A stretch of 64,000 nucleotides of DNA from Reyranella sp. CPCC 100927 (GTDB taxonomy: Bacteria > Pseudomonadota > Alphaproteobacteria > Reyranellales > Reyranellaceae). The stretch is from contig NZ_VOHA01000007.1 of NCBI RefSeq assembly GCF_007859315.1, forward strand, positions 62,001 to 126,000, given 5' to 3'. Position 1 is the first letter of the stretch. Each line of letters begins with the position of its first letter. The position numbers were made by a program, and so were the translations under genes. Under the pieces are notes generated by a model, which was not told where the DNA came from, searched no databases, and saw only the letters and a program-made list of their open reading frames with translations. Positions 17,879-26,531 of the stretch are shown here, in pieces.

Positions 17879-17968
17879 CGCTCCAACTCCAAAACAAGTG
17901 AATTGAATGAGCTATGGCAGGAGGAAAAAGGCGGATAAATAGCGGCCTGGGAAGAACAGTGGAAACGA

Positions 17969-18877
17969 ATGGTTTCGAATATGGATCGTCTTACGAGCAT
18001 GGCCGTGTTCGTCAAAGCCGTCGACCTGGGGTCGTTCGCGGCCGCCGCCGCGGCGCTCGATCTGTCCGGGCCGATGGTCGGCAAGCACGTGCGGTTTCTC
18101 GAAGAGCGCCTGGGCGTGCGCCTCATCAACCGGACCACGCGCCGCCAGAGTCTCACCGACGTCGGTCGTGCCTATTATGAACGCTGTCGGGCGGTGCTGA
18201 CGGAAGCCGATGTTGCCGAGGCATTGGCGGCCGATCAACGCGCCGAACCCAGCGGCAGGCTGCGTGTCTCGATGCCCGTGCATTTCGGCCGCCGCTGCGT
18301 GAGCCCCGTCCTGTTGGCCCTGGCGCAGCGCTATCCCGCCCTGGAGCTGGATCTATCGTTCAACGACCGCATGGTCGATCTGGTGGAGGACGGCTTCGAT
18401 CTGGTCATCCGGAGCGGCGATCTGGAGGACAGGGCCGGGGTGATCGCGCGGCGCGTGGCGCGTCAGCGCATGGTCGTCTGCGCATCGCCATCCTACCTCA
18501 AGAAGCATGGCCGACCGCGACAGGTCGATGATCTCGCCCGGCATGACGGCGTGATCTACCGCCAGTCAGGCCGTATCCGCCCGTGGCTGTTCCCGAGTCC
18601 TGATCAGCCGGTCGCGGTCACGCCCGTCAATCGGCTGCGGCTCGACGACCTCGATGCCATCGCCGACGTGGCGAGCGCCGGCATGGGGGTCGCCTGGTTG
18701 CCGTACTGGCTGGTGCGCGACCGTGTCCAGGCCGGCGCGCTTGTCCTGCTGCTGCCGAAGCAACCGGAATTCCTCTACGACTGCCACGCGCTCTGGCTGC
18801 AGACGCCGCACCTGCCCACGAAGGTGCGCCTTGCCGTCGACGCGCTGGCCGCTCGACTGCCCACGTTCATGGCGTGA
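17969..18877 (+). CDS. LysR-type transcriptional regulator
   Basis: 302-residue LysR protein of the CrgA/AaeR-like subgroup. The helix-turn-helix is LGSFAAAAAALDLSGPMVGKHVRFLE, followed by RLINRTTRRQSLTDVG and a full effector domain. Two in-frame ATGs (17969, 17981) are possible. A GAAAC/GTTTC dyad (17962-17976) straddles the first and may be a self-regulatory site. It is divergent from the quinone oxidoreductase-like gene and ends 9 bases before a convergent LysR gene. Confidence 0.9.
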   Translation: MVSNMDRLTSMAVFVKAVDLGSFAAAAAALDLSGPMVGKHVRFLEERLGVRLINRTTRRQSLTDVGRAYYERCRAVLTEADVAEALAADQRAEPSGRLRVSMPVHFGRRCVSPVLLALAQRYPALELDLSFNDRMVDLVEDGFDLVIRSGDLEDRAGVIARRVARQRMVVCASPSYLKKHGRPRQVDDLARHDGVIYRQSGRIRPWLFPSPDQPVAVTPVNRLRLDDLDAIADVASAGMGVAWLPYWLVRDRVQAGALVLLLPKQPEFLYDCHALWLQTPHLPTKVRLAVDALAARLPTFMA

Positions 18878-18886
18878 CGTTCGGGG

Positions 18887-19813
18887 TTAAAGGGCCAGCG
18901 CGGTCCGCGTCGTCGGTTGAGCGCCCGGGTCTTTGCCGGCGATCGCCTCGCGCACGGTTTGGACAACGATGGTGGCCAGCCGGGCGGCCGGCGGAGCGAG
19001 ATCGGCGGTTGCCTGGTGCAGGGCCAGGGTGAGGCGGGGCAGGGGCGGCAGGCCCAACTCCCGCGGCGCCAGGGCGCGCACGCGTGGCGGCAACCCCAGC
19101 GGGGTGCGGATGCTGACTCCCAGCCCGGCCGCTGCGGCGGCCCACAACCCGCTGAGGTTGGGGCTGGTGAACGCCACCCGCCAGGGGATGCCGGCGCGAT
19201 CGAGGGCTGCGGTGGCGGCCGTGCGGAACAGGCAAGGTGCCTCGAACGCCAGCAGCGGCAGCGGCGCGCTCTGCGGCTCCGTCCATGCCAGCTCTTCATC
19301 AGCAGGGCCGATCCAGCGCAACGGCAGTTCCGTGACGGTCTCGCCGTGGCCACCGCCATCGCGGCCGCCCCAGGCGAGGGCCAGGTCAAGGCGGCCGGCG
19401 CTGACGCGCTCCAGCAGGTCGGCATTGCGGGCAACCCTGGCTTCGATCTTGACCTTGGGGTGGGCGCGGGCGAAGCGTCCGAGGACTGCCGGCAACAGGG
19501 TTTCGCCGAAATCCTCCTGCAGGCCGAGCCGGATCCAGCCTTCCAGGTCCACGCCGCGCACCGCGGCGGCGGCTTCATCGTTGAGGTCCAGCAGGCGACG
19601 GGCATAGGCCAGCATCGTTTCGCCGGCGTCGGTCAGCGCCAACCCGCGGCCCGCCTTGCGCAGCACCGGTGCGCCGACCTGCTCCTCGAGCTTGCGCAGT
19701 TGGGCACTGACCGCCGACGTGGACCGGCCCAGCCGGTCGGCGGCTTTGGCGAAACTGCCCAGCTCCACCCCCAGGGCGAAGCTGCGCAGGACGTCCAGAT
19801 CGAATGTGCGCAT
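18887..19813 (-). CDS. LysR-type transcriptional regulator
   Basis: 308-residue LysR regulator (FDLDVLRSFALGVELGSFAKA start, helix-turn-helix through STSAVSAQLRKLEE) with an intact effector-binding domain. The ATG at 19813 is used; a TTG one codon earlier is unlikely. It is divergent from the tautomerase gene at 19936, and the A/T-rich gap carries a dyad. The pair is the standard LysR/target arrangement. Confidence 0.9.
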   Translation of the reverse strand: MRTFDLDVLRSFALGVELGSFAKAADRLGRSTSAVSAQLRKLEEQVGAPVLRKAGRGLALTDAGETMLAYARRLLDLNDEAAAAVRGVDLEGWIRLGLQEDFGETLLPAVLGRFARAHPKVKIEARVARNADLLERVSAGRLDLALAWGGRDGGGHGETVTELPLRWIGPADEELAWTEPQSAPLPLLAFEAPCLFRTAATAALDRAGIPWRVAFTSPNLSGLWAAAAAGLGVSIRTPLGLPPRVRALAPRELGLPPLPRLTLALHQATADLAPPAARLATIVVQTVREAIAGKDPGAQPTTRTALAL

Positions 19814-19824
19814 CAAAAATAGTC

Positions 19825-19844
19825 CTGATTTTTCGAACTATCAG
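19825..19844. promoter_or_regulatory. dyad operator between LysR and tautomerase genes
   Basis: CTGAT and ATCAG flank a 10-base spacer in the A/T-rich divergent gap, and TCCTGATTTTCGGGATCA nearby (from 19854) repeats the TCCTGATTTT core. The LysR start is 11 bases away. The dual occurrence of the core suggests two binding half-sites. Confidence 0.4.
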
Positions 19845-19935
19845 TTTAATATTTCCTGATTTTCGGGATCATCATGCGCCCTTATATGAAGGCAGATCAA
19901 GGCCCGTACATCGGGCTCCACCAGAGGATCTCGCC

Positions 19936-20334
19936 ATGCCCTTCGCCCGCATTTCGCTCCTGAAAGGCAAGTCGCCCGAGTACATCCGGGCCCTCTCCAA
20001 CAGCGTCTATCAGGCCATGGTGGACGCGTTCGACGTGCCGGCCGACGACCGGTTCCAGGTCATCCACCAGCACGAGCCGGGTGAACTGGTGTTCGACCGT
20101 AACTACATGGGCGGTCCGCGCTCGGACGACTATGTCCTGATCTGCATCACGGCCGGCAAGCCGCGCAGCACCCCGGTCAAGCAGGCGTTCTACAAGCGCC
20201 TGGTCACGCTGCTGGAGCAGGCGCCGGGCATCCGGCCGCAGGACGTGATGGTGATCATCACCACGACCCAGTCCGAAGACTGGTCCTTCAGCGGCGGCGA
20301 CGCCTGGATCAGGAACGCGCCGGTCGCGGCATAA
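19936..20334 (+). CDS. tautomerase family protein
   Basis: 132-residue protein of the second tautomerase family. Pro2 directly follows the initiator Met (MPFARISLL), giving the catalytic N-terminal proline after Met removal. The DDRFQVIHQHEP and RSDDYVLICIT segments and the C-terminal DVMVIITTTQSEDWSF are characteristic. It probably performs a keto-enol tautomerisation or a dehalogenase/hydratase-like reaction on an unsaturated acid. AGAGGA lies before the start. The gene overlaps the convergent glycolipid-binding gene by 26 bases. Confidence 0.88.
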   Translation: MPFARISLLKGKSPEYIRALSNSVYQAMVDAFDVPADDRFQVIHQHEPGELVFDRNYMGGPRSDDYVLICITAGKPRSTPVKQAFYKRLVTLLEQAPGIRPQDVMVIITTTQSEDWSFSGGDAWIRNAPVAA

Positions 20335-20911
20335 GCGCCGGGCCGTCGGCGACACGACGCCAGACGCCGGCGTACTCGGTCGGCAGTCCGTCGGCATCGA
20401 CGTCCACCAGCGCTTCGAAGCCGCTGGTAAGGCTGCGATAGCGGTAGCGCGTCTCGGCGGTTCGTTCGTAGGACTGCCGCGCCGGAACGATCTGAAGGCT
20501 CGGGAAGCGCACCCAGGCGGCGCGGATGAGCTGCGCGCCGCCGATCGCCAGCCGCAGCCGGTTGACCGGCAGGGCGTTGGTGGACGGGCTGACACCGAGG
20601 TCGACATCGGTGCAGCCGTCGAGATCGGGTGCCGGCTGGCCGCCCACCGTCCAATGGCCGGCCCCATCGTGAGTCAGCCGCAGGGTCCGGCGTTCGCCCT
20701 GGTGTGCCTGCTCGACGTCCACCGACTCTGTCTGCCACGCCGAATCGCAGGTGATCCGGTAGTCGATCCGCAGCGGCGCGCCGGCTTCGGCGATCAGCAC
20801 GACTCCGCGCAATTCAGGGCCGGCGGCCGTGCGCTGCAACTGCGCGTGTTCGAAGCTCAGATCATCCATGATGCGCCGCCACATGATCTCGCGGCCTGAT
20901 AGATCGGTCAT
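20309..20911 (-). CDS. putative glycolipid-binding domain protein
   Basis: 200-residue protein matching the putative glycolipid-binding family seen in pseudomonads and many proteobacteria. Recognisable features are DLDGCTDVDLGVSPSTNALP and VWRRVADG at the C-terminus. The role is unknown; the family is predicted from structure to bind lipid or glycolipid. The start at 20911 (MTDLSGREIMW) is preferred over a longer frame from 20965. It overlaps the convergent tautomerase gene by 26 bases and lies just downstream of a LysR gene on the same strand. Confidence 0.7.
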   Translation of the reverse strand: MTDLSGREIMWRRIMDDLSFEHAQLQRTAAGPELRGVVLIAEAGAPLRIDYRITCDSAWQTESVDVEQAHQGERRTLRLTHDGAGHWTVGGQPAPDLDGCTDVDLGVSPSTNALPVNRLRLAIGGAQLIRAAWVRFPSLQIVPARQSYERTAETRYRYRSLTSGFEALVDVDADGLPTEYAGVWRRVADGPALMPRPARS

Positions 20912-20927
20912 CGTCGCACTCCGTCGG

Positions 20928-21767
20928 TTAGCGAAACGCCGCGAAACAACCGCGCAACCACGCAACGACGGCCTGCGCTGCCTGATCGCGCTTCAGATGG
21001 TTCTGCGCCAGGAGCCAGATCGGCCGCATCTCCCGCAGTCGCGTGGCGATGAGTGCCGGGTTGCTGCGCAGATCGGCACAGAGATACTCCGGCAGGATGC
21101 CCATGGCGTTGCCTGAGGCGACAAGGGCACGAATGATGCGGACGCGGTCGGTGACAAGGCGGGCCGTTCCCTGCAGGCCGGCGGCATCGAGGTGACGGCT
21201 CTCGGGGGTGAAGGCCAGGTCATCGGGGTAGGCGCACACGATCGGCGGGTTGCCATCGGCGCGATGGCTGGGCTTGAACGACCACAGCCGATACTCGCCG
21301 AGCTTGCTGATGGTGAAATCACCGCGTTGCGGTTGGCGCAGCCGCAACGCGAAGTCCGCCTCCCACCGGGAGAAATTGACGTTCTCACTCGCGGTGACCA
21401 CCTGCAGCCGGATGCCCGGATGCTGGCGCAGGAAATCCCCGGTTTGCGGCGCCAGGATCTCTTCGGCCAGCGATGCCGTGGCGGCGATGCGGAAATTACC
21501 GCCAAGACCTTCCTGCGTCTGGCCGATGCGCCGGATTTCACCGATCTGCCGGGCGACGGTCTCGATGCGGTTGACGATCGCGGCGCCCGCCGATGTCGGT
21601 CGCCGCCTGCCATCGACGGCCTCGAACAAGGTCACGCCCAGGGTCTTCTGGGCCCGGGCGATGCGGCGGGCCACCGTCGTCTCGTCGATGCGCAGGCTGC
21701 TGGCGGCGGCCGCATACGTGCCGCCGTCGCGAACCGCGAGGATGATCCGCAGGTCGTCCCAGTTCAT
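20928..21767 (-). CDS. LysR-type transcriptional regulator
   Basis: 279-residue LysR regulator from the ATG at 21767 (MNWDDLRIILAVRDGGTYAA; helix-turn-helix RIDETTVARRIARAQKTLGV). A longer frame to 21860 lacks a better start. It is divergent from the isochorismatase-like hydrolase gene at 21902, and a palindrome lies in the gap, so that gene is its likely target. Confidence 0.9.
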   Translation of the reverse strand: MNWDDLRIILAVRDGGTYAAAASSLRIDETTVARRIARAQKTLGVTLFEAVDGRRRPTSAGAAIVNRIETVARQIGEIRRIGQTQEGLGGNFRIAATASLAEEILAPQTGDFLRQHPGIRLQVVTASENVNFSRWEADFALRLRQPQRGDFTISKLGEYRLWSFKPSHRADGNPPIVCAYPDDLAFTPESRHLDAAGLQGTARLVTDRVRIIRALVASGNAMGILPEYLCADLRSNPALIATRLREMRPIWLLAQNHLKRDQAAQAVVAWLRGCFAAFR

Positions 21768-21798
21768 GGCCGTGATCCTAGGCGCGGCGCGGGTGGAC

Positions 21799-21812
21799 CT
21801 GCAAGAATGCAG
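21799..21812. promoter_or_regulatory. palindromic site between LysR and cysteine hydrolase genes
   Basis: CTGCA, AGAA, TGCAG forms a short dyad, with outer GTGG/CCAC bases extending the symmetry with small gaps. It lies 32 bases upstream of the LysR start codon in the divergent 134-base gap, where autoregulatory LysR sites usually occur. Confidence 0.4.
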
Positions 21813-21901
21813 CCCACCGCCGCGAAGTCTCGGCGTGAATGCAGGACCAGGATCAGGCATTGCCGGATGGGCGTTGTCCTTTCCAGCACGGGAGTTCCGA
21901 C

Positions 21902-22492
21902 ATGGCCAAGACCCTTCTGCAGCTCGCCAATGCCGACCTCACGCCCGCCAAGGTGGGTGAGGCAGCTATCGTGCTGATCGACATCCAGAACGAATATCTC
22001 GAAGGGCCGATCGCGCTGCCCGACGCCCAGCCGGCGGTCGCGGCGGCGCGCCGCCTGCTTGATCTTGCCCGTCGCGCCAACGCCCCGATCTTCCACATCG
22101 CCCATCGTGGCCGGCCCGGGAGTCTGTTCGACCGCGAGGGCAAACGCGGCCAGATCGTCGACGAACTCGCACCACTCGCAGGCGAAGCGATCGTGGAGAA
22201 GGGACTGCCCAACAGCTTCGCCGACACCAACCTGCATGCGCTGCTGAGCGCGAGCGGCCGCAAGAACCTGATCATGGCCGGCTTCATGACCCACATGTGC
22301 GTCAGCTCGACGGCCCGCGTGGCCGTCGATCTCGGCTATCGCGTCACCATCGACGCGAGCGCCTGTGCGACCCGCGATCTGCCTGGCCTCGGCGGCAAGA
22401 TCGTGCCTGCCCGGATCCTGCACGAGGTCGCGCTGACGGAATTGGCCGACCGCTTCGCCATCATCGCCAACGGCAGTCACGAATTGGCGTGA
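21902..22492 (+). CDS. isochorismatase-like cysteine hydrolase
   Basis: 196-residue isochorismatase superfamily hydrolase. The catalytic triad is visible: Asp in VLIDIQNEYL, Lys in EKGLPNSF, and Cys in GFMTHMCVSSTAR. The family cleaves C-N amide or vinyl-ether bonds (nicotinamidase, N-carbamoylsarcosine and similar). GGGAG lies before the ATG. It is divergent from a LysR gene and ends 3 bases before a convergent membrane-protein gene. The substrate is unknown. Confidence 0.9.
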   Translation: MAKTLLQLANADLTPAKVGEAAIVLIDIQNEYLEGPIALPDAQPAVAAARRLLDLARRANAPIFHIAHRGRPGSLFDREGKRGQIVDELAPLAGEAIVEKGLPNSFADTNLHALLSASGRKNLIMAGFMTHMCVSSTARVAVDLGYRVTIDASACATRDLPGLGGKIVPARILHEVALTELADRFAIIANGSHELA

Positions 22493-22495
22493 ACG

Positions 22496-23008
22496 CTAAT
22501 GTGCCCTGATCGCGACAGCGATGGTCAATGCGATCAGCCCAACCGCCGATAGACCCGCGCGCGCGACATGGGAATATTCCCAACGGTCGCGCAAACGGAT
22601 CCACAGGCGCGCTGGATCTGTGTCCGGCTGCACAGGCCCTCGCCGCGATCCGAAAAAGCGGGCGCCGAGTGCCGGCAAGTCCTGATCCTTCAGCCAGAAC
22701 CGGTTCACCGGATGCGTGACGATCCAGTACGTGGCGTGATTGGCGGCGAGCGCAGCAAGGCCGACCAGCGTCCATGCGAACGCAGGGACGTCGACCGGCG
22801 TTTGTAACAGAAGCGCGAGCGCGGCCATGATGCCCAGGCCTTCGGCCATGCCGCCAAATGTGAAGCCAGGGTAGTAGATCGGCTGCACGGCGCAGTAGGT
22901 CGCCTTGTCCAGCCGCAGCTTTCCGGGAAGCTCGAGCGCGTGTGCCAGGGCCAGCGACATGGTCACGGCCGCCAGGAAAATGCCGAGGACCTGCGTGATC
23001 AGCAACAT
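22496..23008 (-). CDS. DUF1772-like membrane protein
   Basis: 170-residue integral membrane protein with about four helices. The N-terminal ALAHALELPGKLRL and IYYPGFTFGG motifs resemble DUF1772/anthrone-oxygenase-like proteins. The start at 23008 is assumed, because no good ribosome site is evident and a longer frame to 23113 adds a basic stretch. Function is unknown. It is convergent with the isochorismatase-like gene. A second, different DUF1772-type protein lies at 48145. Confidence 0.6.
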   Translation of the reverse strand: MLLITQVLGIFLAAVTMSLALAHALELPGKLRLDKATYCAVQPIYYPGFTFGGMAEGLGIMAALALLLQTPVDVPAFAWTLVGLAALAANHATYWIVTHPVNRFWLKDQDLPALGARFFGSRRGPVQPDTDPARLWIRLRDRWEYSHVARAGLSAVGLIALTIAVAIRAH

Positions 23009-23742
23009 GGGATTTCCCGAACTTTCCGGGATCAACAATATGATCGGCGCAAAGTTCCGCGACTGCCGGTCACGACTTGGACGTACCATGGCGAGAGGGT
23101 CGCGTGCCTCCATGCTGTCGGTGCAACCCAGATCTCTCCAAATGTTTCGAGCAGAGGAGGCCGGCGTGGACCCTGAACAGGGTTACGTCCCGTGCGTTGA
23201 CAAAGCCGAAAGGAACAATCCGCCGTCTTTTGCGGGAGGATGAAGCGGCCGCTGACGTCCGCCGGTTGCGCCGCGTGGAGCCCTGCACTGATGCCAATGT
23301 CGATAGGGCGTCCTCGGCCGTGGATTTCCCGGAGCGTGTTCACGCGCGAGCCGGGGCGTGCCGAAGTATCTACTGACGGTTGTCCAAGGTGCCAGGGAGG
23401 TCTTGGCGGCGGCTGGCGCAGCGTCGCTGTCGTGGCCCAGGCCGCTTCTGTTCCTCCGTCACAACCGGAATGAACGAGATTGAGCGCTGGCGCTTTCAAT
23501 GTCGATTTCAAGACTGTAATAGAGAGGTTCCAACTCCACCCTGCAGTTCGAACAATGTGTGGTGGTCGGCTCGCCTGACTCCGAAGGAGGCGGTGCGGTC
23601 GAACCTCGCGTTGTTTGCTGCATGAATTCGGACGTCCCGGCCGAAGAACTGCTCGAACATTGCCGCCACACTCAAACGCACAACATTCGCCACAAGGCGT
23701 CGTGTTCAGCGACGTCCCGCGCGGGAACCGGGGCGGTGCCCC
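23009..23742. other. 734-base gap without a recognised gene
   Basis: No convincing gene on either strand. The open frames present look like GC-driven shadows, and part of the gap (about 23480-23700) is less GC-rich than its surroundings. A 14-base dyad, ACCCTG-AA-CAGGGT, lies at 23170-23183. The region must contain the promoter of the LIV operon and may hold gene remnants; a minus-strand frame near 23459-23671 reads like a degenerate zinc-ribbon (HCSNC), but this is weak. Confidence 0.5.
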
Positions 23743-24522
23743 ATGAGCGCCGCGGCGCCGTTGCTGGAGGTACGTAATGTGGCGCGCCGCTACGGCGGTG
23801 TGACGGCGATCGCCAACGTCGACATGACCGTGGATGTCGGCGAGATCACCGGCGTGATCGGCCCGAACGGCGCTGGCAAGACGACCCTGTTCAACGTCAT
23901 CAGCGGCTTCACGCCGCCGTCGGAAGGGCAGGTGTTCTGGAAGGGCAAGCCGATCGTGCGGCTGAGCACGCATCGTATCGCTCAGCTCGGCATCGGCCGC
24001 ACGTTCCAGAACCTGCGTGTCTTTCCCAACATGACCGTGTTCGACAACGTCTGCGTCGGCGCATTGGGGCGCGTCGGGTTCCCCGCCTGGCGCGCGCTGA
24101 TCCCGGGCGCAGGCCGGCCGCGCACGCAGGCGATCATCCGCAAGACGTGGGATGCGCTCGATACGGTCGGCCTTGCCGATCGCGCCGGCGAACTGGCGGC
24201 AAACCTGTCCTACGGTCGCCGGCGTTATCTCGAGATTGCGCGCGCGTTGGCGACGGCGCCCGAATTACTGATTCTCGATGAGCCTGCCGCCGGCCTCAAC
24301 GACTCGGAGACCGCCGAACTGGCCGACCTGATTCGCCGGCTGAACGGCAGTGGTGCCACCATCCTGCTGGTCGAGCATGACATGACGTTGGTGATGGGCG
24401 TCTGTCATCGCGTTGTCGTACTGGCGGCCGGCCGCAAGATCGCCGACGGGCCACCGGCCGTCGTCCAGGAAGACGCCACCGTTCGTCAGGCCTACCTGGG
24501 AGCCAGCGATGACGGCGCTTGA
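23743..24522 (+). CDS. livG: branched-chain amino acid-type ABC transporter ATPase, LivG
   Basis: 259-residue ATPase of the hydrophobic amino acid uptake family. Walker A is GPNGAGKTT, the signature is LSYGRRRYLEIARAL, and Walker B is LLILDEPAAGLND. The GIGRTFQNLRVFPNMTVFDNV segment is typical of LivG. It begins the operon livG-livF-livK-livH-livM and couples ATP hydrolysis to import of branched-chain amino acids or related ligands. It overlaps livF by 14 bases. Confidence 0.93.
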   Translation: MSAAAPLLEVRNVARRYGGVTAIANVDMTVDVGEITGVIGPNGAGKTTLFNVISGFTPPSEGQVFWKGKPIVRLSTHRIAQLGIGRTFQNLRVFPNMTVFDNVCVGALGRVGFPAWRALIPGAGRPRTQAIIRKTWDALDTVGLADRAGELAANLSYGRRRYLEIARALATAPELLILDEPAAGLNDSETAELADLIRRLNGSGATILLVEHDMTLVMGVCHRVVVLAAGRKIADGPPAVVQEDATVRQAYLGASDDGA

Positions 24523-25255
24523 GGTCCGCGATCTCCACCTGCCGATCGGCGGTCAGGAGATTCTCAAGGGCGTCAACGTGACGGTGGCGGCCGATGGTAT
24601 CGTCTGCATTCTCGGCAGCAACGGGGTGGGCAAGACCACGCTGATGCGCACCATCGGCGGCGTCTATCGCAATGCGCAGGGCAGCGTGCGTGTCGCCGGC
24701 GTGGATATTACCAACCGGCCGCCGCACGAGATCGTGCGCGCCGGCGTTTCGCAGGCGCCCGAGGGCCGCCACATCTTCGGCTCCATGACGGTCGAGGAGA
24801 ACCTGCGCATCGGCGCGCTCTCGCGCCCGGCAGGCGAGCTGCGTCAGAACGTCGATCGCGTCTGCAGCCTGTTTCCGATCCTGCGCGAGCGTCTGCGCCA
24901 GAAGGGCGGTTCGCTGTCGGGCGGCGAGCAGCAGATGCTGTGCATCGGCCGGGCGCTGATGGCGGGGCCGAAGCTCCTGATGCTCGACGAACCATCGCTG
25001 GGCCTGGCGCCCATGGTCGTGCGCACGATCTTCGCCCTGCTGGAGGAGATCAGGCGCAGCGGCACGGCGATCCTGCTGGTCGAGCAGAACGCCAACGCAG
25101 CCCTGCGCATCGCCGATTACGCCTACGTGATGGAAGGTGGGCGCATCCAGCTCGAAGGCGCGCCGGCCGATCTGAAGGCCGACGAAAGAATCGTCGCGGC
25201 CTATCTGGGAGGCCAGTCTCAGCGCACGCCAGCACCAGGCGATGCGCCGGCATAG
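24509..25255 (+). CDS. livF: branched-chain amino acid-type ABC transporter ATPase, LivF
   Basis: 248-residue second ATPase. Walker A is GSNGVGKTT, the APEGRHIFGSMTVEENL segment is typical of LivF, the signature is LSGGEQQMLCIGRAL, and Walker B is LLMLDEPSLGLAP. The ATG at 24509 overlaps the end of livG, implying coupled translation. Its stop is followed immediately by an AGGAGGA site for the binding-protein gene. Confidence 0.93.
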   Translation: MTALEVRDLHLPIGGQEILKGVNVTVAADGIVCILGSNGVGKTTLMRTIGGVYRNAQGSVRVAGVDITNRPPHEIVRAGVSQAPEGRHIFGSMTVEENLRIGALSRPAGELRQNVDRVCSLFPILRERLRQKGGSLSGGEQQMLCIGRALMAGPKLLMLDEPSLGLAPMVVRTIFALLEEIRRSGTAILLVEQNANAALRIADYAYVMEGGRIQLEGAPADLKADERIVAAYLGGQSQRTPAPGDAPA

Positions 25256-25265
25256 GAGGAGAGTG

Positions 25266-26408
25266 ATGCACTTGGGGAAGAAGATACTCGTGGCCGCCGG
25301 ACTGGTCCTGGCGACGATCGGGGCCGGCAATGCCGTAGCCCAGGACAAGACCTATACGATCGGCTGCTCGCTGCCGCTGTCGGGCCGGCTGGTCGGCTTC
25401 GGCGAGCCGATCAAGCGCGGCATGGACCTCGCCATCGAGCACTACAACGAGCGCAAGACGATCGCCGGTGCCCGCTTCGAACTCGCCTGCAACGACAGCA
25501 AGGGCGATGCGAAGGAGACCGTGAACATCGGCCAGAAACTGGCGGATAACGCCGCCGTGCTGGCCTCGATCAGCGATTTCAGCTCGACCGCCACCATGGC
25601 TGCGGCCGAGACCTACAGCAAGGCCGGCCTGGTGCAGATCACGCCGTCGGCGTCGCATCCCGAGCTCACGAAGGTGAACAAGTGGATGTTCCGCGCCAGC
25701 GAGACGGTGCCGGTCTATGTGCAGCCCATGGCCGACTTTGCCGTCAAGACCCTCGGCAAGAAGAAGGTCGCCGTCATCCAGGTGCAGACCGACTGGGGCG
25801 TCAGTGTCGGCAACACCTTCATTGCCCATCTGAAGAAGATCGGCGGCGAGCTCACCACGCATGAGATCTACAACGAGGGCACGACCGATTTCCGCGGCGT
25901 GCTCAACAAGCTGCGCCGCTCACCGCCGGATGCGATCTACATCGCCATGCTGGAAGAGGAGGCTGCCAACTTCATGAAGCAGCGCAAGCAGCTGGGCATG
26001 ACCGCCATCCCCGTCGTCGATTCTGGCGTCGGGTTGACCCAGCGCTCGCTGAAGCTTGCCGACGATGCCTTCGAGGGCATGTACTCCATGAGCATCTTCA
26101 ACCCGACGCGCGACACCGCCGAGGTGAAGGCCTTCGTGAAGGAGTTCGAGGCGAAGTACGGCAAGATCCCCGACGTCTGGTCGGCCTACGGCTACGACGC
26201 CGCGTCGCTGGTCATGAATGCCATCGGCAAAGCCGGCCCGTCACCGACTCGGGCGGCGGTGCGCGATGCACTGGCCGCGACCGGACGCTATTCGGGCGCC
26301 AACGGGCCGATGTCGATTGATCCCGAGACGCGCGAAGTCGTGCGCGACGAAGTCACCAAGGTCCAGGTCAAGGACGGCAAGGTGACGTTCCTGCCTGCCA
26401 AGCAGTAA
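25266..26408 (+). CDS. branched-chain amino acid-type ABC transporter substrate-binding protein
   Basis: 380-residue periplasmic binding protein with a classic signal peptide (cleavage after GNAVAQ). The mature start is KTYTIGCSLPLSGRLVGFGE, and the LivK/amide-binding fold continues with VYVQPMADFAVKTLGKKKVA. It captures branched-chain amino acids, amides or other ligands. An AGGAGGA site lies 5 bases before the ATG, and the frame upstream of it is discarded. A palindromic repeat starts 8 bases after its stop, before livH. Confidence 0.93.
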   Translation: MHLGKKILVAAGLVLATIGAGNAVAQDKTYTIGCSLPLSGRLVGFGEPIKRGMDLAIEHYNERKTIAGARFELACNDSKGDAKETVNIGQKLADNAAVLASISDFSSTATMAAAETYSKAGLVQITPSASHPELTKVNKWMFRASETVPVYVQPMADFAVKTLGKKKVAVIQVQTDWGVSVGNTFIAHLKKIGGELTTHEIYNEGTTDFRGVLNKLRRSPPDAIYIAMLEEEAANFMKQRKQLGMTAIPVVDSGVGLTQRSLKLADDAFEGMYSMSIFNPTRDTAEVKAFVKEFEAKYGKIPDVWSAYGYDAASLVMNAIGKAGPSPTRAAVRDALAATGRYSGANGPMSIDPETREVVRDEVTKVQVKDGKVTFLPAKQ

Positions 26409-26415
26409 CCGCTGC

Positions 26416-26485
26416 CTGTCAGCCCGAGCGCAGCGAGGGATCCAGGCCTTGCGTTGCCGGACCCTCGCATCACTCGGGATGACAG
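26416..26485. repeat. extragenic palindrome, family 1, copy B (imperfect)
   Basis: The left arm (26416-26443) repeats CCCGAGCGCAGCGAGGGATC and the right arm (26459-26485) is a diverged complement, with a short loop. It lies between the stop of the LIV binding-protein gene and livH, the same position as family 2 elements in the TRAP operons. It is less symmetric than copies A, C and D. Confidence 0.75.
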
Positions 26486-26531
26486 CGGCGCTGCGGTGAC
26501 ATCAACGTAGAACAATCGTGACGGGGTGATC

